Part shown: in pieces, positions 12,501 to 25,500 of the stretch
How positions within the stretch are numbered: the first letter of the stretch is position 1
Layout of the letters: each line of letters opens with the position of its first letter
NCBI GenBank assembly: GCA_028564675.1
Contig: JAOVVO010000118.1
Span: forward strand, 1 to 64,000
Source of the DNA: Onchocerca lupi
Lineage: Eukaryota > Nematoda > Chromadorea > Rhabditida > Onchocercidae
Reading direction: 5' to 3'
Length of the DNA: 64,000 nucleotides
Notes under the pieces: generated by a model
What the model saw: only the letters and a program-made list of their open reading frames with translations
The model's database searches: none
Told to the model about the DNA's origin: nothing
Position numbers and translations under genes: made by a program

Positions 12501-15108
12501 GCCGCTTTACCTCGATACTTTTTCGCTTACTGCAAGAAATGCAGCAATTCATAGTAAAACCAATTTGCAGCCTGATAATAGCCCTTCGAAATTACCCATT
12601 AAATCTAATAATAAATCCAAAACAATTTTCCAGTCATATAAATTTTACTTTTCAATTCGTCTCATGAAACTAGTCCGATCATATACAATAACATACATGA
12701 TGCAAGCATAGCTATGTAGAAGTTTGGATGGTCATTCCTATCATTTCTTCAAATAACGGAGTTCCAATTCCCATCATTAGAATACAAATTTATCCAACTA
12801 ACTAGGTCTATCGCAGATCATGCGAGGAATTTGATTTCTTCTATAAATTCTACCGTCTTCTAATAGGTATCTTCTACTTATTCTGATGCATTATATGTTT
12901 ATCCTCATTTTCGTTCTGTGTTTCATGCTGGACCCTACAAGACGACTGAAATCTTTTTTATCCACTGTAACAGTGCATACATTTTAAGTCACTTATTATC
13001 CTTCAGATATAAGATACACTTTTCTATTTGCTCTCGCATACTATTCATGTGCTGTTTCAGACAGTGTATTGCTATTGTCTGACATTAATACCAAAATGTT
13101 TGTATATAAAAGAGTATATAATGTCCTGCTCGAATACTGAAATGCTTTTTAGGAATTGGGACATCACCACAAATGATGTTTGATTAACTTCAAAACTTCT
13201 AAAAAGCAACGAACCTTTCCCTTCGGAAATCCCCAACTGTTCTTTGCAAAATATCCCTGCACCAATAGTACGTAATTCAATGAGCTATCCAAGAGAGCAG
13301 CACCATATGTCGGTACACCAGATTTATAAATACGCCACTCTTCCATTACCTGTATCAGATTTTCAGTAAATATAGTTTTGGAAGTATTATTAATCATAGA
13401 AAAATTACTAATAAGCAGAAGTTATGAAAACTGAAAAATGACGTTTACAAATTACCTTATCGACGCTATCCATATATTGTACAAGGAAATCACAATGATT
13501 GAATATCTGCCTAAAAAAAATTACAGTTATTGATAAAAAAGAATGAGAAACTACTCTATGATTTAGTGCTGTTCTTTTTCTCCTTATATCATTCTAAAAA
13601 AGAAAGTTCTAAAAAAAAAAAAAAAAGAACTGTTGTTGTAATGCTTTAAATGCCGTAAACATAAGCTAAGTATTAAATTCTGAAAAAACATACTAACTAC
13701 ATATATAATGAATAGCCTTAAATCGTACCTCAAAAGAACACTTTATAATCAGTGTAAATTCACTTACCCGACCAAATCTCTCAAGCTTACTTCAGGACAT
13801 TTTACATTTGCATTATTCCCTTTGCAATAAAAATCTATGTAAAACCAATGTGCCAACTCGATTTGAAAGCATAGTCGAACAGGAGTATTTTTCTGCAAGA
13901 CACTGAATTATTCAAATAAGAAAAAGAACCCAATTTTCACAAGTAAATGCTGAAATCCGAAGAGGCGGAAAGATCTTCAGAGATAACTTATGAATCACCT
14001 GATCGTCTGGGATATTGATAAGGAACCGAAAACAAAGATCATCTAAAATATCGTCAGGTACAGGTGGACCAAATGACATAGAATTTTTCGTCCGTGAATC
14101 TAAAGACTTTCCGTCCTCTGTGGATGATCCTGAAAAGATAACCGTCATCAAGCAACCTAGTCCACAATTCTAAATGAAGTGACTAGCAATTTCCTATGTA
14201 ATGTGAAATCTAAATTATGCACCGGCCAGAAAATTCAAAGCTGAATTATGCCTGGTAAGCACTTTGAATTTTTATTCAAAAACCTGGACTTCAATATTGT
14301 CAGACAAAATAAAGTCTAGATATCACCAAAGATGAAAACATGCCAAAATTATTACTACCTTTATACATTCTCGCTCCAACACTACTCTTCTTTGAGCCAT
14401 TCTTTTGACGACTACGTCGTGAATTCTCGTATCTCTCGCTACTCCCTGATGTAGTTCTTAAGTATTCGTTTGGAGCTAATCCGGTACACAGACACAAGTT
14501 TTTTACATAATGCGGAAGAGATAAAAAACAAAAGAAGTAACAAAAATTCATTTTCTAAATGAAATATCTTTAAAAATCTGATTTCTGCACTTTATGAAAA
14601 GTAAAATGGAAGTGACCAGGACAGTTGCAAGTCAGGAAAACTGCAATCTCGACATCCTTAAAGTGAAGATTGAATCGCTATTATGTACGTTCAATCTCGA
14701 TATCTTTAAAGTAGAGATTGGGTCGCTCTTACGTATAGATGTCCATGTGCATGAGTTGTGTGAGATTATAAGTATAGCATTTTCGTCTTGAATAATTGGA
14801 GATAAAACGTAACGTTGCTCATACGGAAGTTATGAAATCCTTAATCGTTTCGAAACAAAAGAAATGAAGGATCTTACAAAGTAACGAATACATCCAAATC
14901 ACTTACCACTACCACTAACATCACTTGAATCAAAACTTCGTAAATTTCGATTGTAAATTACCATTCGCGTGGGGTACTGTTTACGCATCATATTGCTCAT
15001 CGAATCGCTCATCAAATCAGGCCTCTTTTGCGCCTGAAATTCACAAATACTTGACATGATATCCCCAGATCTCCGATCACTTCGGTGACGAAACCTCCTG
15101 TGATCCAT
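9572..15108 (-). CDS. dcap-2: mRNA decapping enzyme 2 (DCP2, Nudix hydrolase)
   Basis: Twelve frame-consistent exons, high to low: 15108-14907, 14475-14359, 14129-13999, 13892-13768, 13510-13456, 13349-13215, 11724-11531, 11411-11240, 11010-10947, 10509-10291, 10060-9948, 9766-9572; about 573 aa. It removes the m7G cap from mRNA in the 5'-3' decay pathway in P-bodies. Box A is spread over exons 3-4 (DDILDDLCFRFLINIP, then IELAHWFYIDFY). Exon 6 holds YGAALLDSSLNYVLLVQGY and WGFPKGK. The Nudix box GX5EX7REUXEEXGU (residues about 254-276, core REVMEEVGF) is complete across the 1.49 kb intron 6. Box B (FYTVIPFVKELQAYV) is in exon 8. A basic, Ser-rich extension of about 127 residues precedes box A, and the Ser/Pro-rich C-tail is unconserved. 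The symbol follows the C. elegans name. Confidence 0.96.
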
Positions 15109-17480
15109 GCAATTTTATCTTCGTTATCAGCTCATACCAGCTGAATCAAAAATTGGAACTTTTATCCCATAATTATGCTACGAAATTCACACATATTAGG
15201 AAATTATCGTCCTGAAAAATCGTGTAATAAAAATTCGAATATATTCAAGATGGTATTATGATAAGTCATTCATTTTATGAAAATTGCATATAATCAGGAT
15301 AATAAATTATAAAAGCCGCATATATCGATAATGGCACAATCTAGACTCATTCCACGCATTTCACAGATGTCGAATAATGCATTCTCTATTGACATCTGTC
15401 CTATGCTTGATATTAATCCGAATTATTCTCATGAAGTAACGTATATGAAGAATGAAGAAAAGATGCACAGAATGTTAAAGAAATTCGAAAATGAGCACGA
15501 AATTATTTGATATGAGAGAGGAAGAAAGAGGGAGAGAGAGACGGAATTTTACGCTACGGCCGAGGGTTTATGACCTAAGGAGCATTTATGGATGATATGA
15601 ATGATCGATGAATCGTCAAACTAGTAAGCATACTTCTCGATTCGATGATACGAAGACGAGATATCGACGAACATAACTCGACGACGCAATCTCCACCAAC
15701 CGCATCGTAACCGGTGCAACAAATGAAATGCGTGAGACAATTATTTGCATTTCTTATATCAGATGATACAAAAGAACAGAGCGATACTTGAGACGTGGCG
15801 CAAATCACATGGGATCATTTTTCGATAGAGATCCGAACCTGTGTTCCGAATTCGATTTATTATTCCAGGTTCTTGTCTTCATTGATGGAGTTCACTTTCG
15901 AGTTTTATCTTGGTCTGTTGTTGAATATTAGTAGTTATTAAAAGGATTTGAGGAAAAAGCTAAATTTTAATGAAAAATGTTCGTATTTCAAGTAGACTTT
16001 ATCGTGAAGAATTTTCCAATCCTTCTATCATCACTCACTTTATTTCTCTAATTTTCTTCTACCTTCTGGTGACATACGTATGATTCCTTCAGGATTTACT
16101 GTTCTATAGGTTATTTCAAGAATTATAAAGATAAAGAACATTTTGGAGATTGAATACTCGCTATGTGTTGTCTTCTAATGATTAGCAAACATCATTTTAG
16201 TTGTGAAATCATTTTTGTAATTTTATGATGTTCACATAAACTTGCGGTACTTATTTTTCTTCCATCTAATAATATTTTTATTATAAGTTCAAAGAGTTTA
16301 TTGATTAAAAGTTTTTTTCTGCTGTATTTTATTGGTGCTAATTTTTGGAACTTTCCATATTGACATTAGCAGCTTTTATTTCCATTTCGATAGTGATGCA
16401 ACGGAATCATCTAATTAAGTATTTCTATTTTTACTCAAATAAGCAATAAGCGATTTTCTATTTATAGTTCTGAAAGTACTAAGATAGACAGTTTTTTTTC
16501 TTTTTTTTTTTTTTTTTTTTGATTCTTATAAGATGTAGCTATAAAAATTTGTAAATTCTTTTTTTCTCCCTTTTGCTATCGTAGATTGTAGATAATGGAG
16601 ATTTTATTTTCGGATAATTTATAATTAAGAATATTGCGAGCTTTATCAAAGTGTAGTTTTATCATTGCATAGTAATTTATCCATCATTATTGGTGATTTA
16701 TAGATTTTGGGGTTGTTTTACAGTTATTTCGATGTTATCTGTTGCATCCTTTTTCGGAATGATAAGCAGATGGGGTTTTTTTTTCTCGAGAGGAGTTTGA
16801 TGTATGATAAGATGCCGTGAGCATTACACCTGATAATGCTTCCTCTTCTTTATTGTTGGTGAATTGACATCAGTAATTTTTTGTAGAATGTTTAATATAG
16901 CGTATTGCTTTAACTTTTTATAACATCTGTTCGATTTTTTTTTTTTTTGACAGATTTTTAATCTTGTATACCTGATACCAGATCACTCATTTTTTCTTTT
17001 GAATAATTTCGGAAATAAACAGTCATTCCGTTTAGTCTTACCAATCAGTTATGGAAAACATATTACAAAAATATGGAAAATCTGTATTACAATTCATCTT
17101 ATCCCTGAACACCTCCATAAGAGTTTGAAAAATTATTAATGAGGTGTTGATGAGCGCAGAAGGAGCACCGCTTCCAGATATATCTTACAATGATTCTGCT
17201 TGATACATTTTGGCTTTATATAATGCATATGATTTTAAGCATAGAAGTACCACTAGCTGTGATGGATTAAATATGTAGTAAAGCCGCAACCAAAAACGGT
17301 AAGAAACGTAAATTATGCCGTAGGATTTATCAGTAGCTTTTTCACGTCAAATGCTTCATAACTTTGCATTAATGAGTATTATAGACAATTTTTAGTTGGT
17401 TATTTGTTGCATTATCATGAAATCTTTCAGTTCCGTTCCATCTTAGTATTAAGTAATATTAATTCCATTTCAACTAATAT
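15109..17480. promoter_or_regulatory. Divergent intergenic region between DCP2 and DLD
   Basis: About 2.4 kb separates the two divergent start codons and should hold both promoters. An acceptor-like TTTTTGATTCAG (minus strand, ending at about 15143) lies upstream of the DCP2 ATG and is a candidate trans-splice site. A purine run (GAGAGAGGAAGAAAGAGGGAG) lies at about 15514, and long T-tracts at 16490-16521 and 16936-16949. I see no further gene and no TATA box I would defend. Confidence 0.5.
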
Positions 17481-17489
17481 CAGTTTCAG
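17481..17489 (+). promoter_or_regulatory. Probable SL trans-splice acceptor of DLD
   Basis: ATCAGTTTCAG ends at 17489, five bases before the ATG at 17495. There is no upstream coding exon, so spliced-leader addition is the simplest reading (inference). Confidence 0.6.
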
Positions 17490-17494
17490 GTGTA

Positions 17495-20400
17495 ATGCTT
17501 TATCGGAAAATTGTTCTTCGATCTCTTTGTAAGAATTCTCCGCTGTTTTTTGTTAATGCTCGATCATATGCGAATAGTGGTAACCTTCCTTTCCTTTTTT
17601 TATATAATCAAGTTTTGCTGTCATTCAAAAATTTCATATTAGTTGTTTTTACACGTTACATAATAACTTTTTCTTCAGCTTAAACTTAGTTCGTCATTTG
17701 GAAAAAAAGAAAAGGGCAGGAATAATTACGCTAATGAATCAAAGCTGTAAAGCAGTATTGTTTCAGATATGGATTTGGTAGTTATTGGAGCTGGTCCAGG
17801 TGGTTATGTGGCAGCAATTAAAGCAGCTCAGCTGGGGATGAAAACAGTATGTATAGAAAAGAATGCGACATTAGGGGGTACTTGTTTGAATGTCGGATGC
17901 ATACCATCAAAGTCTTTGTTAAATAACTCGTTGTATTATCATATGGCTAAGCATGGCGAATTCAATAGTCGAGGTTAGTTCATTTCTTATGTACAATTTA
18001 TCCTCAGTTTACTGCTAAAAGAAATTTTGTCAAATTTTGGGGGCGGAAATATTGTTTAAAAAAAAAGATTAATGTAAAGGATACTTTTTTTAATCTAATT
18101 CTTTCTGTATCTAACCATTGTAAGTTACAATACTAAATTTATCTTCTATCCTTGCTCGATGAGCATGTTTTTCGGCAGGTCTTAAAATGTTTAAGTTTTA
18201 AAAAGTTAATATAGCTGAACTTTTCAATTCCCATGGAGAGCAAATAATATAATTTCAAGCTTTACAATTTTTATGTGGTACTTGAAATTTTATTATTTGC
18301 TCTCCCTTTTCTATGAATTTATACTGTTTTCTTTTGGTTGTTACTCGAAAAAAGATTATGCTATGTAACAGTCTTAAAAATTGAATCGGAAGGAAATGCA
18401 AGATGCTCTAATTCCATTTTCAGACAACTTTAGGCACTACTTACTGTAGAAAGTACTTGTTTGAAAAGTAACGGTTGATGAATTCGAAAAATAAGAGTTG
18501 TTTCAGTTTAGGTGTTGAAGTTGAGCCGAAACTGAACTTGGACAAAATGATGGCTGCAAAAGCAGCATCAGTGAAGGCTTTGACAGGTGGTATACAGATG
18601 TTGTTTAAAGCGAACAAAATAAGAACGGTCAATGGAGTAGCGACGATCACAAGCAAAAATGAAGTATGTTACTATTATTCTTAAAAACTAACCGACAAAA
18701 TTAATTATGAAAAGAAGTTTTAGGTCACTGTGAAACTTACTGGAGGTGATGAGGAAAAGATCATTACACGTAATATACTTATTGCATCGGGTTCGGAAGT
18801 TACTCCTTTTCCAGCCTTGCCTGTCGATGAAGGACAGGTTTGTTCTTCACTTCTTGCTGTTATTTCGTATTTTCCCATATCTTTTTCTGTAGATTTGATG
18901 TTTTAGTAACATATTTTCATATTAACATTTACTGTTTAATTGAGTCTATACTTATTCAAGTTTAATCATTGCTGTGATAAAGAGCTTGTCACCGGTTAAG
19001 TCTTCATTAGCAGTAATAGTCATCTATCTTATTATATTTTTTTTTTCGATATATTAATAGCCAGTGAATGAAGTTGTCACTTAAGTTAAATCAGTTGTTC
19101 CGATTTAATAGATTAACTGATCGATTCGGAACTGATGGCTCAGTTAGTTCAGGGTTGATAAGATGAATCACTGTTGTAAAGTGTGATTGTATTTTCTTTA
19201 CATACAGATGGATTTTATTTCCTTACTTTTGTGCAGTCAGCTATTTCAGATCGTTTCTTCAACAGGCGCATTGTCTTTGAAGAAAGTACCAAGAAAAATG
19301 ATTGTGATAGGTGGAGGTGTTATCGGTGCAGAACTGGTAAACATTTTGATTAATAAAGATGTGAGTTTGACGATAGAAAGAAGACAACTGAGGAAGAAAG
19401 AGAAAGAAGGTCTCAGAATATATCTTGCTGTAGATGGCTCAAATGGCACTTCAAATTGAATCTCTTTGCACTACTGATAATTCGTGTCGTTGTATCTAGG
19501 GAAGTGTGTGGCAACGATTGGGAGCTGATGTAACGGTTATTGAATTTCTTGGACATGCTGGTGGAATGGGTATAGATATGGAAGTAGCAAAACATTTTCA
19601 AAGAACACTTGCAAAGCAAGGTATTATGTATAAATTTTATTGGACATAAAGAATATTTTATTGAATTTTTTTTTTTTTTTTTAAGTTGATAAATTGCAAC
19701 TCATTTCAGGAATGAAGTTCATGATGAATACGAAGGTAATAGGAGGGAAGAAAGAAGGTGATTTGATTAAAATAAATGTTGAAAGTGCAAAAGGTGGAAA
19801 TCCCAAAACGGTATAGATTTCTCTGCTTTCTGAAAATTTTTTCATATTTATGAAAATTTCTGACTAATTTATCAGTTGCTAGGGTTGATCTGTAGATTGT
19901 AAAACTGATCATAATATTTTATTTTTATCATGCTATTGCTTGCTTTGTAAATATAACTCGTACTTGCTTTTTTTTTTTTCTTGTATTCATGAGGTTTAGA
20001 ATATTTGGAGAAAATTAAGAAATATATATATATATTATTTTTAAAAGTAGAATTGAGTTGCTAGATTGAAAAATTTAGTCTTCGAACATAATTATTCTGA
20101 AAAATATTTTAATTCAGTTGGAAGCGGATATCGTTCTTGTTGCAGTTGGCCGACGACCATATACGGAAGGTTTGGGGATTGAAAATGTTGGCATAAAGTT
20201 AGATTCAAAAGGACGTATACCAGTCAGTGAACGTTTTCAAACTTCCGTTCCATCAATATTTGCTATTGGTGATGTAATTGCTGGTCCAATGTTGGCACAT
20301 AAAGCGGAAGTAAGCATATTTTTAATTATTTTAAACTGGAATCTGTGCCTGAAGTCTGAAAGTATGCTGTTATAAAGATGTAATAAATTCCACCTTCATT

Positions 20401-21826
20401 TAGTTGAAACTTGGTTTTAATATTTGGCATCTTAGCGGCTTTTTGTGCGAAAATTGGTACTTTGACTAATTTTATAGCGCTGTTATGTTTTGAATTATGT
20501 TACTTACTAGCGTTGTTATGTTTTGAATTATGTTACTTACTTGCTTATGAAGTGACTGGCTTTGTGGTTTTTGAGATAACCTTTTGTCTGTACCTTGGAT
20601 AAGCATTACGAATTAACCATAATAGAGATGTAATATTATTAATATTAAATCTTCTTTTGTTCTAAAATCAAATATTCAAAGTTTGGACCTGTATCTAAAA
20701 TTGTAAAATTTCAGGATGAAGGGATTTTATGCGTTGAAGGTATGGCAGGTGGAACAACACATTTAGATTATAACTGCATCCCATCAGTCATTTATACCCA
20801 TCCTGAAGTTGCATGGGTCGGCAAATCTGAAGAGCAGTTGAAAACTGAAGTTAGCTCTTTTTTTTTTTTTCTTATTAGGATTTTTCAAATTATGCTGCTT
20901 TTATAAATTATTCGCTTAAATCGTAAATAAATATTTTTTTTAGAATGTGCAATACAAAGTTGGCAAATTCCCATTCATGGCAAATTCGCGAGCTAAAACA
21001 AATAATGATGCGGAAGGATTTGTGAAGATTTTAGGAGACAAAGAAACAGATAAAATATTGGGTGCTCATATCATTGGACCGGTATATTCAAATACTTATT
21101 TTTTCGCTTTTTTTCTTCTGGTTGCATATTTTCGAAGTTTTTATATTTCATAGCGTTGAAATCCTTAGCATTTCTATAGATTCGGATCTGGATTTTATTC
21201 GGATTAGAATCCTACGGAATAAATGATAGCAAGGCATGCAGTGATCATTTTAATTTATTTTGAGCTGTATCCACCAATACGGTCCATCTTTTAAATTACG
21301 AAATTTCTCGAGAGACGTTGATATTGAGATATAAGAGTCGTAAAAACTGGCATCTATCTTTGCTGGGATCTTTGAATTTGATTGTTGATTACTGGTCTAA
21401 ATTTCATCTTGCATAAAATTCTTTTAATCGTTGCAGAATGCTGGTGAGATGATTGCGGAAGCAACTCTAGCATTAGAATACGGAGCTTCTTGTGAAGATA
21501 TTGCTCGAGTTTGTCATCCACATCCTGTTAGTTTCTTTTTTTCTTGAAAAAGTGTATAATATTCGTATAGATACTATGTTATATAGAGTATACTATGTGA
21601 AAAAAAAGTGAAAAAAATCGAAACACTTTTCCTATTCTTGTCTCTACTAAGATAAGTTCTAATTTTATCTGTATAGTTTAATTTTATAAAATTTCTCAAT
21701 TTTATACGCACAATTCGTTTTCAACTCAGTTTTTTCGAATAAATTATAATTTTTTAGACACTATCAGAAGCGTTTCGCGAAGCCAATCTACAAGCATTTT
21801 GTGGCAAGGCTATTAATAGTATTTGA
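17495..21826 (+). CDS. dld-1: Dihydrolipoyl dehydrogenase, mitochondrial (E3)
   Basis: Twelve exons: 17495-17579, 17767-17973, 18512-18663, 18724-18837, 19250-19336, 19500-19620, 19710-19810, 20118-20309, 20715-20849, 20944-21081, 21437-21526, 21758-21826; about 496 aa, the usual length. It is the FAD/NAD flavoprotein that reoxidises dihydrolipoamide in the pyruvate, 2-oxoglutarate and branched-chain dehydrogenase complexes and in the glycine cleavage system. Residues 1-27 (Arg/Ser-rich, no acids) form the mitochondrial presequence. The FAD site is VVIGAGPGGY (33-42) and the redox disulfide is in GGTCLNVGC (C68, C73). The NAD site is MIVIGGGVIGAEL, the second FAD motif IFAIGDV, and the catalytic pair lies in HPHPTLSEAF (H473, E478). 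The alternative acceptor at 18506 of exon 3 would give an immediate stop, so 18511 is the acceptor. All active-site residues are present. Confidence 0.97.
18236..18304. repeat. 69-nt hairpin in DLD intron 2
   Basis: Bases 18236-18259 and 18281-18304 are inverted repeats of 24 nt with a single mismatch (GAGAGCAAATAATA... against its complement), around a 21-nt loop. Total length and stem length match an animal pre-miRNA-like hairpin or a small foldback element. Outside the stem the pairing stops. Confidence 0.8.
20477..20542. repeat. 33-bp tandem duplication in DLD intron 8
   Basis: Copies at 20477-20509 and 20510-20542 differ at two positions (GCGCTG versus GCGTTG at the start, final A versus T) and share TTATGTTTTGAATTATGTTA. 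The repeat is intronic, with no coding effect. Confidence 0.9.
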
Positions 21827-21915
21827 AAGTGATATTTGTTTCTCTTTTCTTTCTTTTTTTCTTGCAGCGATTGTTGCAGTTAGCCATCACTGCATATTTC
21901 TGATGATCTGCATCC

Positions 21916-21921
21916 AATAAA
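21916..21921 (+). terminator. Poly(A) signal of DLD
   Basis: AATAAA lies 90 bases past the stop codon (21824-21826), in CATCCAATAAATTTTT. Confidence 0.7.
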
Positions 21922-22386
21922 TTTTTATTAATTTATCTCAGTCTTGCTTCCTTCATTTTTTAGTGATCATTTCTTTTTTTGTTCCAGGAAATTTTATGTA
22001 GATTATTATAATATTAAGTTTAGTATGTGTAAAATAGAAACTGTACTGTCTCGCTGCAGAATATAATAATTATAGTTTTTTTTTTCTTTTTTTTTTTTGC
22101 ATCTCTGAGCTCTTTTTCTACTCTGTAGGTCTTTCTGCTTATTTTTTGAATTCAACAACAGCTGATAGTTATTCGAAAAAATAGTTCCAAAGTATTTTTT
22201 TACATGCTCGCCTTTCCAAATCGGTTTCCTTGTAAAACGTTAACTCTTTCATATATTTCATCGTTAATTTCAAACTTCTTTGTTTTTGTAATTTGCTGAA
22301 ATCTTAGGAATTAATTGGTTTAAACAATGTGTGGACTTCTGTTAAAACAGTATTTACTAACTTTGCACTTATAAAAAGAGGAGACA

Positions 22387-22392
22387 TTTATT
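22387..22392 (-). terminator. Poly(A) signal of K2P channel 1
   Basis: TTTATT on the + strand (AATAAA on the transcribed strand), about 125 bases beyond the channel's stop codon at 22519-22517. Confidence 0.5.
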
Positions 22393-22516
22393 AGTTCATA
22401 CTATATACAAACGAAACCAGATAGCCTTATTTTTCTATAATTTTCTCAATTAATCTTGTTTTTTGGTCTTGAGTCGTGGACGACGGGGACGAACGATAGC
22501 TTTGTGCATACCGTTG

Positions 22517-25500
22517 CTATATGTATGACTCATCTGCATCCACAAAGATTATCGACTCAATATCGAGAGTGAGTGGTCGTGGAACCTGAAAATTGTTCAT
22601 TATGTATATTAGTTTTCAATTATATAAATACTCCAACGGATTTTGTAATTATCGGGTGAGAAACTTTTGAGTTTAAAGTCCTACGAATGCATTAGTAAGC
22701 ATACTTACCCGTAAGGTACCTAGTTCACCTGTCTCTACTTTAATTGCCGCGCTGACGAATTCGTCGAGATTTAAGTCGGCAATTTCGTTTATCGGTAAGT
22801 CGAAATAATCACCCAGGTTTCGCACTAGCTGTTTCATTGTAAGTCTGCAAAGAAGTTATTTAAATTAAGGTTTATAAGTTGTTTACATTAAAATCGATTA
22901 AAACTGATTAAAATTGACCAATCATGGGATGAGAAAAAAAATCGCATAATCCTTCATAAGCTTTCACATTCATTATTTAAGTCATTCGCTTTTCATTCCT
23001 TGCAATTACGTTGTTTCCGATATGAAAACTGCGACTTTTAAAATACCAGTTATGCTTATGTCGATTTAGATTTGAATCATCTTCGACGTTTCATTAATTA
23101 TTTGCATATATTTCCACGCATTGCTATATATATATCCATTCAGTTAATTTTAAGCATGTTTCACATTATATTCAGCGACATATTTTTACCAGATTATCCG
23201 TAATTCTTCAAAAATGGCATCTTCTCGAATATTTTAGAAAAAAGAAAATATCGAGCTTTCAGTGATTGAATGGTTGAGCTATAAGAAAGCAATTAAATAA
23301 TTTAAATCTCTTTAAATGTGTAAAACAAGCATTATGACTTACTTTTTGCCTCCAAACCAAATTTCTACATTTGCAACATTGTCAATTTTGCGGCCGAAAT
23401 AATGTAGCATTTTCAAATATTCAGCAGCAATTTCAATAGCAATGGTTGTTAATGCCAAACCAACAGCTGAGTAAATCAATGTTAATACCAGGTATTTTTC
23501 ACTAAAAGAATAGATAATTCAATAAATTTTTGTCTTCTGGATCACCTAACAAATTCCATGAAACTCTATCGCCTCTTTTTCTAGGATCCTTAAATGTTAA
23601 TTAAGCTGGAACATAAAACTACTGAAATCATCGGTATTGTCTACTCATTCGATATAATGTATTTTCGGGCCATAATTTGGCTGTATATTAGATAAGATCA
23701 TTAATAGTTAAACTACGCTCACCATGGCAATTTTTGAAGTGTTCCATTTTATTCATGGAATGATAGTTAGACCTGGCGTCGTCTTATTATATCGTGAGTA
23801 ATTTTTAATTTTCGAAGCATTTCTTTTTTATAATTTGAAAATAAAGTGAAATTGTTACTTTTTAGGCACCAAATCACCCAAACCGATAGTTGTTAGTGAT
23901 ACAAAATTGAAATAAATGGCTCCAAAGAAATCCATTTCCGGTTCATAGCTTGCAATAACTAATGAACCAATTAAAATGTAAATAAAAAAGGCCACAATTA
24001 ATACCAATGCTTCGCCCCATTTTTCTATCTATAAAAAGAAAAAATCAATGCAAAATTTTGAAATTCTCTTAATAATAATCGACGGAAAGATACCTGGAAA
24101 TTTTTCGTGGAATATTCAATCAAACCTCTACGTTTGTTTCATTTTCTTTTTTCTTTTCAGCATTTTTCGAATAATTCATAATGTCATCAAAGACAAAAAT
24201 TTTTGTCTTTGATATTTTTTACCTCATATATTAAATGATTAAATGAAAATATTTGCTAACCTTTCTTTCTTCGGAACCCCCTGATTCAACATCATCATCA
24301 TTTGAAACTTTCTATAATATGCTCACTTTAATTCTTTTATTTTAGGATTATTTAGAAATAATAATTAATTGATTTTTCTGAATAATAAAAGCGAATAGAT
24401 AAATGTAATCGTTTATTTATCTAGCAATGTTTATTTACAAATAATTTTCCAAAAAAACTTTGCAGTTTTATTTTTTTTTTTTTACATTATTTAAATGTAT
24501 CTATAGAAATTTTGAAATGAAGCATACTTGCGTTTTATTGTCGTTGTTTAGATTGCTGATTAAAGCTTCCTTTTCCTTCAACTGCTTTTGCACGCTATTG
24601 CGACAGGAAATTGTCCTGCAAGTCGTTTGCAATTATGAAATTTTAATTTTAAGAAGCTTGGATGCATTCAACTGAAGCATAAAAATTGAATGGATCATCA
24701 AATTTGCCAAATTTAATTTGCGAAAGCCATCAAAGTATTTACAAAATGGGTCTTCTGTTTTGACAATTTAAAGGACTCAAAAATTATTCCTACTTTTATC
24801 GATTCCCTCAAAATTTTTTAGATCTTTTCATCAACCTAATTGGATTTTGTTCGTAACCCTGAAAATTTCCTAAATCTTTCATCAGCCTAGCTGAGATTCC
24901 ATTTGATTGCACTGATAGCATTTTTAAGAATTTAGCAACAAGAAATTCTTTTTAGTATACTGATTATGATTCTTGGCTTTTATCCATCGATATGCGTAAA
25001 AATTCACGTATATATAGAAAAATAGAATTAAATTTGTCCTTCCAAACTTCTTCAAAAAATATAATTAAATGTTGAATCTTTTTCCTCTTTTTTTTTAAAT
25101 GTATTATTTTATCGTATTTTAATATATTATTTCATAACTTTTGGAATAAGAAAGTTTCATTTCAATTTTTGACGATAAAATTTGCCGTTCAGGGCTTAAT
25201 TTCATTCCCTGATAAACTATTTTTTTTTTCAACTTGTTTTTTTATTTTTCTAAAATTTGTTTCATAATTAAAAAAAAAAGAAAAGTTACTTTACAAAACG
25301 AGCCGCAAACTGCGTAATTTCTTTTAAAATTCCGGCCAGAAATTTACCCAAACTTGCGATAGCAAGCATTGTAAAGGGTATACCCAAGACACCGTATCCT
25401 ATTACAAAAAGTCTTCCTCCCATCGTTTTCGGTGCCACATTACCGTATCCTGAAAATTTAAAAAAAAAAAGAAATGGCGAAAGCTTCCATCTGGATAGTT

